From NCBI GenBank assembly GCA_015487335.1, contig WFPZ01000017.1:1-44120 (forward strand): a stretch of 44,120 nt of DNA. Reading direction: 5' to 3'. Below, piece by piece: positions 1 to 6,135 of this stretch. A program made the position numbers and the translations under genes. Numbering within the stretch: the stretch's first letter is position 1; the number at the start of each line of letters is the position of its first letter. A model generated the notes under the pieces. That model did not search any database. It saw nothing but the letters and a program-made list of their open reading frames with translations, and had not been told where the DNA came from. The stretch is from Paracoccaceae bacterium. GTDB taxonomy: Bacteria > Pseudomonadota > Alphaproteobacteria > Rhodobacterales > Rhodobacteraceae.

Positions 1-48
1 CGGATTGCAAATCCGTGTACACCGGTTCGATTCCGGTACTCGCCTCCA
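1..48 (+). tRNA. tRNA-Cys (GCA), 3' part
   Basis: Only the 3' portion lies in the window. It contains the anticodon stem-loop CGGA-TTGCAAA-TCCG with anticodon GCA (cysteine), a short variable region, and a T arm ACCGG-TTCGATT-CCGGT (21-37). The 3' acceptor strand ACTCGCC (38-44), discriminator T45 and an encoded CCA (46-48) follow. The D arm and 5' acceptor strand are outside the window. The tRNA 3' end borders the IS remnant and the CRISPR-Cas locus, so it is a plausible boundary of the accessory region. Confidence 0.93.
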
Positions 49-123
49 AACATTTCAAGGACTTGGCGGACGGGCAGCACGCGAAGGGCGGATGTTTTCA
101 CATCCGTTTTCACGTTTCCCGGT

Positions 124-540
124 TTGGTCACATGCACTGATGAAGAACCGCAGCAGGCTGATCGTGCAGGGCAACCTGACCCGGGCCGACGGCCATGCCG
201 AACGGCGCGCGGCAATGGAGATATCCACCGCCATTCTCCCGCTCGACAAGGCGGCCGACCTTGGGTGCGGACAAGGGCCATGACGCCGCCGGGTCCATCG
301 CCGAACCTCGGCAGGCCTGCGTGACCCCGCATGTCGCAAGAAAATCGCACCACCCGGCACAAGGGCTATGGGCTGTCTTTGAAACATCGCAAGAGGACCG
401 AGGAAGCCTTCGGCCGGGCCAGGACCGTCGGCGGCATGGCCCGGACCGTCTATCACGGGCTTGAGCGCGTCCGAGCCCGCTTCATCCTGGCAATGGCTGC
501 CGACAATCTTGCCCGATTGCCCCGATTGCTGGCAGCGTGA
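124..540 (+). pseudogene. Frameshifted 3' remnant of an IS5/IS1182-like transposase
   Basis: Three reading frames in succession carry pieces of one DDE transposase C-terminal half. Frame 2 (about 127-225) reads HALMKNRSRLIV then TRADGHAERRAA. Frame 3 (about 230-340) reads LGADKGHDAA then VTPHVAR. Frame 1 (about 341-540) reads TTRHKGYGLS, RKRTEEAFGRARTVGG and MAADNLARLPRLLAA. These match the order of conserved blocks in IS5/IS1182-type transposases of alphaproteobacteria, including the ADKGYD block and the RKR.EE.FGW block that carries the last catalytic glutamate. Two frame shifts, an apparent small deletion near 340 and the missing N-terminal half make it non-functional. The exact IS subgroup is not certain. 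Confidence 0.8.
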
Positions 541-658
541 AGCCAGGAAAACTGCCCAGGAAAGCATGACCTTCCCGCAAACGGGCGGATGCCCGCAGAA
601 GCCTGGCTTCCGAAGGAAAACGGTTCTGGCTGCGAGACTTTTTCGGTAGCCTGTCAAG
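541..658 (+). mobile_element. Probable right end of the degraded insertion sequence
   Basis: This is the non-coding stretch between the transposase remnant's stop and the tracrRNA terminator. Its last part (about 637-655, with the core TTTTTCGGTAGCCTG) resembles the T-rich, AGCCTG-containing right ends common in this IS group. I therefore infer that the element ended near 655, immediately beyond the tracrRNA terminator hairpin. No left terminal repeat or target duplication can be recognised, which fits an old, truncated copy. Confidence 0.4.
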
Positions 659-741
659 TTAAGGGGCAGGCCTCGGCCTGCCCCAATGGTGTGGATCTTT
701 CACCTTATCGCGGGAAAGACCACGCCGCTTCTTCTGCTAGG
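658..741 (-). ncRNA. tracrRNA of the type II-C CRISPR-Cas9 system
   Basis: On the minus strand the stretch 744-707 is an anti-repeat. It begins CCTAGCAGAAGAAGC and matches the complement of the crRNA repeat over about 25 bases with one mismatch. An internal loop follows where crRNA UUU faces tracrRNA UCUUU, then a second helix with CCCG. A single bulged C precedes GAU, which pairs with the first bases of the repeat. Downstream are a small stem-loop (GGTG at 704-701, CACC at 691-688) and the strong GC hairpin at 663-684. The order anti-repeat, stem-loop, terminator is that of a tracrRNA. Its role is to pair with pre-crRNA, allow RNase III processing and load Cas9. The start near 741 is inferred from the promoter. 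The RNA would be about 80-85 nt. Confidence 0.85.
663..684 (-). terminator. Hairpin terminator of tracrRNA
   Basis: This is a perfect inverted repeat with a 9-bp stem (GGGGCAGGC / GCCTGCCCC) around a 4-base loop. In the minus direction it is followed by TTAACTT, a short and imperfect T run. It lies at the expected place for the last stem-loop of a tracrRNA, which usually doubles as the intrinsic terminator. Confidence 0.75.
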
Positions 742-743
742 AA
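735..743 (+). promoter_or_regulatory. Extended -10 element facing cas9, inside the anti-repeat
   Basis: On the plus strand the anti-repeat DNA reads TGCTAGGAA. This is an extended -10 pattern (TG-N-TAnnnn) nearly identical to the TGCTAGGAT that ends each CRISPR repeat in its transcribed orientation. Its predicted start is near 750, upstream of both possible cas9 start codons. No convincing -35 is seen (AAGACC at 716-721). Assigning it as the cas9 promoter is inference; TATTGT at 747-752 is a competing -10. Confidence 0.35.
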
Positions 744-747
744 TTGT

Positions 748-777
748 ATTGTAAGCTGACGTCCAATGATTTTTCAA
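748..777 (-). promoter_or_regulatory. Promoter of tracrRNA
   Basis: On the minus strand TTGAAA (777-772) and TACAAT (753-748) are separated by 18 bases, a good sigma-70 pair. A second TACAAT overlaps at 748-743. The predicted start is about 741, exactly at the beginning of the anti-repeat, which supports the assignment. The -35 lies between the two candidate ATG codons of cas9 (766 and 796), so the promoter is intergenic only if cas9 starts at 796. Confidence 0.6.
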
Positions 778-795
778 GCCTGGGCAGCTGTCACG

Positions 796-3700
796 ATGTA
801 TCGCTTTGCATTTGATCTGGGGTCCGGCTCACTCGGCTGGGCCGTATTCAAACTCAACGAAAGACAAAAACCCACACAGCTTGTTGACATGGGCGTGCGG
901 ATATTCCCGACCGGTCGCGATCCCAAGTCGAAAGAGTCCAATGCCGCTGGTCGCCGACAACCTCGCCAGCAGCGGCGTCAGATCGATCGGCGCAAGAAAC
1001 GGCGGCAGCGGCTTGAAGAACAGCTGGTGTCGGCGGGGCTGATGCCTGCCAGGGACAGGCCGGAGGAGCGCGCCGCCTTTTTTGCCATCGATCCTTATCA
1101 AGCGCGCCAGCGTGTGGCTCAGGAGAAATGCTCCTTGTATGAGTTGGGACGCGCCATCTGGCACATCTCGAAGCATCGGGGATTCAGGAGCAATCGAAAA
1201 ACCGATCGTGCCAACGAGGAAGAAAGTGGCAAGATCGCCCCTGCTGCCGCTCAGCTCCGCGAACGATTGGCTCAGGAAGGCGCTCCGACCTATGGGGTGT
1301 GGCTTGCAAGACGCCATATGGCGGGCAAGCCGGTGCGCATACACCTGGGTAACGACAAGGGGTATGATTTCTACCCCACGCGCCAGATGCTGGAGGACGA
1401 GTTCGATCATATCTGGCGCGTGCAGGCCCGCCACCATCCGAACCTGACCGACGAAAAGCGCGACGCCATCCGCGACACGCTCTTCTTCCAGCGCCCGCTG
1501 AAGCCGGTCCAACCCGGGCGCTGCACCTTCTTTCCCGAGGATTTCCGCCTGCCAAAGTGGCATCCCCTGGCACAGGAGTTCGTCATTCTCCAGCAGCTCA
1601 ACTCGCTGCGCATCCTTGGCGAAAGCGGCGAACGGGCGCTCGAGCCAACCGCGCGCAACCTGGTCGCCCGACACCTCATGGCCGGCAACAAGCTGACATG
1701 GAAGGGCTTGCGCAGGCTTCTGAAACTGCCCATGGATACCGAGATCAATCTTGAACGCGGCGGACTCAAGGCGCTTGCCTGCAACCAGACTGTCGCCCGA
1801 ATGCTGGGCACGAAGCGCAAGCCGGGACCGCTGGCCGAAAACTGGGACAGCTGGGACGAGGCCCAAAGGCTGCGCCTGCTGGAAATCCTTGATGCCGCTG
1901 AAACCCCTGAAGAGGCCGTTCACCGCCTGATGAATGAATGCGGGCTTGAGCGCGAAACCGCCGCGGCAGTCGAAAAAATCCCCCTGCCCGAGGGCCATAT
2001 CATGCTGGGCGAGCGGGCGGCACGGGCGATCGTGCAGGTGATGCGCGAAGAGGTGATCGTCTACAGCGACGCGGTGCGCATGGCCGGCGAACGCGGCCTG
2101 TTCGGCGAAGGCGCCGTGATCCACCATTCCGATCTGCGCCCCCAGGATGACCCGGGTCTTGACCGCCTGCCGCGCTACAACGAATTGCCAGCGCTTCAAC
2201 GGATGATCGGCACCGGCACGGGCAACCCGGAGGACCCGCCCGACATCCGTTTCGGACGGATCGCAAATCCGACCGTGCACATCGCGCTCGGCCAGTTCCG
2301 GAGGGTGATGAATGCGCTGATCGAGCGCTACGGCAAGCCCGCGCAGGTGGTCATCGAGACCACCCGAGACATGGCGAAATCGGCGCGCGAACTGAACGAG
2401 ATCGAGCGCACGATCAAGGCCAACACGAAGCGTAACGACACATGGCGCGCCGAATTGGAAGCGGCGGGCATTGTCGCCCCGGGCCAACGCATGGGCGATC
2501 GGCTCTTGCGCATGCGCCTGTGGGAAGAACTGGGCCAGACCCCGGCGGACCGCCTGTGCCCTTATTCGGGGCGCCCGATCTCGCTCCATCAGCTTCACTC
2601 CGACGACGTGGAGATCGACCATATCCTGCCCTTCGAGGATACCTTCGACGACACACCCGCCAACAAGACGGTCTGCTTCCGCTCCGCCAACCGCATCAAG
2701 GGCAAGCGCGCGCCCGGCGACGCATGGAGCGACGATGAACTCGTCGCCATCATCGACCGGGTGAAGGCCGCGCCCGGCATGAGGCACAAGCTCTGGCGTT
2801 TCCTGCCCGATGCGCTCGAAAAATGGCAGGAGCAGAAGAGCTTCGAGGATCGGCAACTGCATGCCACCGGCTATCTGGCCCGCGTGGTGCGCGCCTATGC
2901 CGAGGCGCTTTTCCCCAGGGACGGCACGTCGAACATCTGGATGCCCGTGGGGCGCATGACCGCCATGATGCGCCGCCGCTGGGGCATATACCTGCCCGAT
3001 CACAACGCCAAGACCCGCGACGACCACCGCCATCACGCGCTGGATGCGGCGGTGATCGGGGTGATCGACCGGCGCATGATCCAGCAGCTTCAGACCTACG
3101 CCCGCCAGATCGGCGCAGAGGAGCTCGACCGGGTGCTGCCCGCCCCACCCGAGCCGTTCGAGGGCTACCGCGACCAGGTGATGGAACGGGTGCGGCGCGT
3201 GCAGGCCAGCCACCGCCCGGACCATTCCGCCAGCGGCCGCCTGCACGAAGACACCGCCTATGGGCTGATCCGCGATGTGCCCGAGAACCAGGCCGCGCGC
3301 ACCATCGGCAATCTGGTTGTGCGCAAGCCGGTCATCGCGCTGACCGCCAAGGAGATCGGACAGGTGCGCGACGAGAAGATCCGCGAAGAGTTGCTGCGCG
3401 CCACCGAAGGGCTGCGCGGCGACAGGAAGAAGCTGGCCGAGGCGCTCGCGACGTGGAGCGAAAAGAGCGGCCACCGGCGGCTGAGGATCATCAAGCCCGC
3501 CGAGAACGCGCGCCCTGTGCGCGATGCACAAGGCCGCCCCTACAAATGGCTGGTCCCGGATGGGATCGCATGGATGGACATCCTCGAAGCCCCTGACGGC
3601 AGATGGTTCCACCACGCCACCGATATCTGGGCGGCACAGTCCGGAAATGCGCGCGACTGGCGCACGGAATACCCTGATGCCCGTTTCATCATGCGGCTCT

Positions 3701-3981
3701 ACAAGAACGACACGATCCAGCTGTTCGATCTGGGCGATGACGGCAAGCCGATCGAGGGCAACAACAGGATCAAGCGCGTCGTCCGGCTTGAGCCGAGTGC
3801 AAATCGGATGCGTCTCGTCGGGGTCAATGAGGCCGGCGAATACGACAAGCGCCACAATGACCCGGACGATCCCTTCCGCTGGGACTTCGCAACCATCTCG
3901 ATACTGAAGGCCCGTCGTGCCCGCCGCGTTCGGATCGACGAAACGGGCCGGGTGCGGACCATCCCGCACGGTAGAAACTGA
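796..3981 (+). CDS. cas9: CRISPR-associated endonuclease Cas9, type II-C
   Basis: This is the RNA-guided DNA endonuclease and effector of the locus, 1061 aa, in the size range of compact II-C Cas9 proteins. From the chosen start, RuvC-I has Asp7 in FAFDLGSGSLGWAV. An arginine-rich bridge helix follows at about 52-75. RuvC-II has Glu521 in VVIETTRD, HNH has Asp608-His609 in EIDHILPFED followed by NKTVCFRSANRIKG, and RuvC-III has His747 and Asp750 in HHALDAAV. All catalytic positions are present, so both nuclease sites should be active. The last 250 or so residues would be the PAM-interacting region. I chose ATG 796 because Cas9 proteins begin a few residues before RuvC-I; ATG 766 would add ten residues and overlap the tracrRNA -35. 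Neither start has a strong ribosome binding site. cas1 and cas2 follow in the same direction. Confidence 0.95.
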   Translation: MYRFAFDLGSGSLGWAVFKLNERQKPTQLVDMGVRIFPTGRDPKSKESNAAGRRQPRQQRRQIDRRKKRRQRLEEQLVSAGLMPARDRPEERAAFFAIDPYQARQRVAQEKCSLYELGRAIWHISKHRGFRSNRKTDRANEEESGKIAPAAAQLRERLAQEGAPTYGVWLARRHMAGKPVRIHLGNDKGYDFYPTRQMLEDEFDHIWRVQARHHPNLTDEKRDAIRDTLFFQRPLKPVQPGRCTFFPEDFRLPKWHPLAQEFVILQQLNSLRILGESGERALEPTARNLVARHLMAGNKLTWKGLRRLLKLPMDTEINLERGGLKALACNQTVARMLGTKRKPGPLAENWDSWDEAQRLRLLEILDAAETPEEAVHRLMNECGLERETAAAVEKIPLPEGHIMLGERAARAIVQVMREEVIVYSDAVRMAGERGLFGEGAVIHHSDLRPQDDPGLDRLPRYNELPALQRMIGTGTGNPEDPPDIRFGRIANPTVHIALGQFRRVMNALIERYGKPAQVVIETTRDMAKSARELNEIERTIKANTKRNDTWRAELEAAGIVAPGQRMGDRLLRMRLWEELGQTPADRLCPYSGRPISLHQLHSDDVEIDHILPFEDTFDDTPANKTVCFRSANRIKGKRAPGDAWSDDELVAIIDRVKAAPGMRHKLWRFLPDALEKWQEQKSFEDRQLHATGYLARVVRAYAEALFPRDGTSNIWMPVGRMTAMMRRRWGIYLPDHNAKTRDDHRHHALDAAVIGVIDRRMIQQLQTYARQIGAEELDRVLPAPPEPFEGYRDQVMERVRRVQASHRPDHSASGRLHEDTAYGLIRDVPENQAARTIGNLVVRKPVIALTAKEIGQVRDEKIREELLRATEGLRGDRKKLAEALATWSEKSGHRRLRIIKPAENARPVRDAQGRPYKWLVPDGIAWMDILEAPDGRWFHHATDIWAAQSGNARDWRTEYPDARFIMRLYKNDTIQLFDLGDDGKPIEGNNRIKRVVRLEPSANRMRLVGVNEAGEYDKRHNDPDDPFRWDFATISILKARRARRVRIDETGRVRTIPHGRN

Positions 3982-4048
3982 AGGGGGCGGAGGCAGTCAC
4001 TGAAGCACAGGCCAACCTGTCGGGCCTCATCCATTTGAGGAGGTCAGG

Positions 4049-4963
4049 ATGGTTGGACAGATACTGGAACTCACGCGCATGGGGCTGTCCGTGCACAAGC
4101 GCCGCGGCTTTCTGGCCGTCGATGCCGAGGGGCGGGAGGCGGGGCGCCTTGGCCTTGACGACATCGAGGCGGTCCTGGCCGCAAGCCCCGGCGTGATGTG
4201 GTCAAACACCGCGCTTGCCGAACTGGCGGCGCGCGCGGTCCCGGTCATGATCCTGGGCCACAACTTCACCCCGGTGGCCGTTGTGTTGCCGCTTGCAGGC
4301 CACCACGCACAAGGCGAACGTTTCCGCGCCCAGGCCGCCGCGTCGCGCCCGCTGCGCAAACAGGCCTGGGCTGCCATGGTGCGCCACAAGATCGCCGCCC
4401 AGGCCGAGGCGCTCGAGCGGGTCGGGGCTCCCTCCGAGCGGCTGCGCCGGCTGACGATGGCCGTGCGCTCGGGCGACCCTGACAACCGCGAGGCCCAGGC
4501 CGCCCAGGCCTACTGGCCGCTTCTCATGGGCAGGGACTTTCGCCGCGACCGCGAGGCCGAAGGCGCCAACGCATTGCTCAACTACGGTTATGCCGTGCTG
4601 CGCGCCGCCACCGCGCGCGCCATCGTCGCCGCCGGGCTGCACCCTTCCCTCTCCCTGCACCACCGCTCGGGCGGCGACGCGCTGGCGCTGGCCGACGATC
4701 TGATGGAGCCCTTCCGGCCAACCATCGACCTTGCCGTTTGCAGGCTTGTGCGAGGCGGCATCACCAGCGTCGGGGAGGCTCGCGAAGAACTGATCGCCTG
4801 CCTCAATGCCGATTTTCCGACGAAGAATGGTGCGACGCCGCTATCGCACGTGCTTCTCTACCTCGCCCGCAGCCTGGCCACTTCCTTTCTCGACCGCAAG
4901 TTGCGGCTCGATTTCCCGTCCCGCCCGCTGCCGGACGAAGTCGGGGGCACGGCCAATGGCTGA
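4049..4963 (+). CDS. cas1: CRISPR-associated endonuclease/integrase Cas1, type II
   Basis: This 304-residue protein is the integrase subunit of the Cas1-Cas2 spacer acquisition complex. The metal-binding residues are recognisable in their usual blocks: Glu in NREAQAAQAYWPLLMG, His in LSLHHRSGG, and Asp/Glu in ALADDLMEPFRP. Length and motif order are those of type II Cas1. A strong Shine-Dalgarno AGGAGG (4038-4043) precedes ATG 4049. It begins 67 bp after cas9 and overlaps cas2 by 8 bp, so the three genes form one operon. With no cas4 or csn2 here, acquisition would depend on Cas1, Cas2 and Cas9 alone, as is known for other II-C systems. Confidence 0.95.
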   Translation: MVGQILELTRMGLSVHKRRGFLAVDAEGREAGRLGLDDIEAVLAASPGVMWSNTALAELAARAVPVMILGHNFTPVAVVLPLAGHHAQGERFRAQAAASRPLRKQAWAAMVRHKIAAQAEALERVGAPSERLRRLTMAVRSGDPDNREAQAAQAYWPLLMGRDFRRDREAEGANALLNYGYAVLRAATARAIVAAGLHPSLSLHHRSGGDALALADDLMEPFRPTIDLAVCRLVRGGITSVGEAREELIACLNADFPTKNGATPLSHVLLYLARSLATSFLDRKLRLDFPSRPLPDEVGGTANG

Positions 4964-5303
4964 ACGTTACACGCAACTGTCGGGGTATCGGATCATGTGG
5001 GTCTGGGTCCTTTTCGATCTGCCCGTTGGCACGAAGGCCGAGCGCAAGCGGGCCACGCGGTTTCGCAACGACCTTCTCGATCTTGGGTTCGAGATGGTCC
5101 AGTTTTCGGTATACTTGCGCCATGCTTGGAGCCGGGAGAAAGCCGAATCATATGCGCGCAAGGTTGGCGAATGCGTGCCCCCCTCTGGCCATGTTCAGGT
5201 GCTGTTCTTCACCGACAAGCAATATGCGCAGAGCAAAGTCTATCGCGGACGAGCGAAACCGCAATCACCGGACGAAAAACCGCGCCAACTTGCGCTTTTC
5301 TAA
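4956..5303 (+). CDS. cas2: CRISPR-associated protein Cas2
   Basis: This 115-residue protein is the structural subunit of the Cas1-Cas2 integrase. The ferredoxin-like fold core is visible: MWVWVLFDLPVGTKAERK carries the conserved Asp after the first strand. FEMVQFSVYLRH and GHVQVLFFTDKQ are the other typical strands, and PRQLALF forms the tail. The open frame runs further upstream, but the family start is MAERYTQLSGYRI at ATG 4956, inside the last codons of cas1. This indicates translational coupling. It ends 42 bp before the hairpin that separates it from the array. Confidence 0.93.
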   Translation: MAERYTQLSGYRIMWVWVLFDLPVGTKAERKRATRFRNDLLDLGFEMVQFSVYLRHAWSREKAESYARKVGECVPPSGHVQVLFFTDKQYAQSKVYRGRAKPQSPDEKPRQLALF

Positions 5304-5345
5304 ACATTTCCTGGCCGGAATCTCGATGCTGGATCCCAAGAAAAT

Positions 5346-5372
5346 CCCCGCGCAACAATGGGTTGCGCGGGG
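5346..5372 (-). terminator. Hairpin between cas2 and the CRISPR array
   Basis: A perfect 11-bp stem (CCCCGCGCAAC / GTTGCGCGGGG) encloses a 5-base loop. In the minus direction it is followed by ATTTTCTT, so it best terminates array transcripts coming from the right. In the plus direction it is followed only by TTAAT but may also stop cas operon transcripts. It ends 3 bp before the first repeat, which supports this being the promoter-distal end of the array. Confidence 0.65.
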
Positions 5373-5375
5373 TTA

Positions 5376-5939
5376 ATCCTAGCAGAAGAAGCAGCGTGGC
5401 CAAACCCGGACTACCTCCGGTGCTTCGTCGACGAGGGTGAGATCCTAGCAGAAGAAGCAGCGTGGCCAAACCCGGACGACCAGTCCATGCTCAAGCTCCC
5501 GGCAGTCATCCTAGCAGAAGAAGCAGCGTGGCCAAACCCGGACATAATCGGCCACGAACGCAGGAACCTCGGCATCCTAGCAGAAGAAGCAGCGTGGCCA
5601 AACCCGGACATAATCGCGCGGCGTCCACTGCGCCCGTCCATCCTAGCAGAAGAAGCAGCGTGGCCAAACCCGGACTATCGGGAGCAGCAGTTGCGCGCGA
5701 ACCGTATCCTAGCAGAAGAAGCAGCGTGGCCAAACCCGGACATGGGCCATGGTCATACAGGGAACGCAGGGATCCTAGCAGAAGAAGCAGCGTGGCCAAA
5801 CCCGGACGTCGTTCAGGCTGTCCCTGGTCGAGACGTCATCCTAGCAGAAGAAGCAGCGTGGCCAAACCCGGACCTCTTGAGGGCGAACTTGACCTTGCCC
5901 TCGATCCTAGCAGAAGAAGCAGCGTGGCCAAACCCGGAC
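5376..5939 (-). CRISPR. Type II-C CRISPR array, 9 repeats and 8 spacers
   Basis: Nine 36-bp repeats begin every 66 bp at 5376, 5442, 5508, 5574, 5640, 5706, 5772, 5838 and 5904, with eight spacers of exactly 30 bp. All repeats look identical, including both ends. The plus-strand repeat begins ATCCTAGCAGAAGAAGCAGC and ends AACCCGGAC. The functional orientation is minus: that RNA (5' GUCCGGGUUUGGCC...) pairs with the tracrRNA anti-repeat, and the minus direction runs into the hairpin at 5346-5372. On the minus strand each repeat holds TTGGCC (bases 9-14), a 16-bp gap and TGC-TAGGAT at its 3' end, i.e. a repeat-internal extended -10 promoter. Transcription would begin about 7 bases inside the next spacer, giving guides of roughly 23-24 nt. 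Spacer targets could not be searched. Confidence 0.97.
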
Positions 5940-6135
5940 TGGGCTCAGAAGCCTAATGCGCGCGCCCTCAAACTCAAAAATGCAGGATAGGCTTCACCTA
6001 ACCCCGTCTCGCTCTAACTGACCCGCAGCAACAGCTGTGTCACCGACTGCTCGGAATCTGCCAGTCAGGTCAGCCTGCTCGCCTCCTGCTCCTCACAGAA
6101 AGTGAATCACTGCCGGTCAGAGATGGAAATCCCGC
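5940..6135. other. Probable leader side of the CRISPR array
   Basis: This 196-bp non-coding stretch lies between the last repeat and the racemase stop codon. Because the array is transcribed on the minus strand, it lies upstream of the array and is the likely leader. It contains a short A-rich segment (5967-5980) and an inverted repeat GAAGCCTA (5948-5955) / TAGGCTTC (5988-5995) with a 32-base gap. No clear -35/-10 pair could be fixed. In II-C arrays, repeat-borne promoters may make a leader promoter unnecessary. Confidence 0.4.

Noticed and set aside
663..684. GC-rich hairpin as a terminal inverted repeat of the IS remnant
   Set aside because: It is a self-contained hairpin placed exactly where the tracrRNA needs a terminator, and no partner copy is found at the left of the IS remnant.
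829..3969. Long open frame on the minus strand opposite cas9 (about 1046 codons)
   Set aside because: It mirrors the codon structure of cas9 in GC-rich DNA and has no recognisable domains, while cas9 shows all nuclease motifs.
3982..5375. Additional type II genes (csn2 or cas4) that would make this II-A or II-B
   Set aside because: Only cas1 and cas2 fit between cas9 and the array, so II-C is the consistent subtype.
5358..5990. Open frame through the array encoding a repeated ILAEEAAWPNPD peptide
   Set aside because: The repeat-spacer unit is 66 bp, a multiple of three, and the repeat has no stop in this frame, so an open frame arises automatically. The region is a CRISPR array.
5940..6135. 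Second copy of the tRNA-Cys 3' end as a right attachment site of an island
   Set aside because: No stretch resembling GGTTCGATTCCGG or CGCCTCCA was seen in this interval, so an att pair cannot be claimed.
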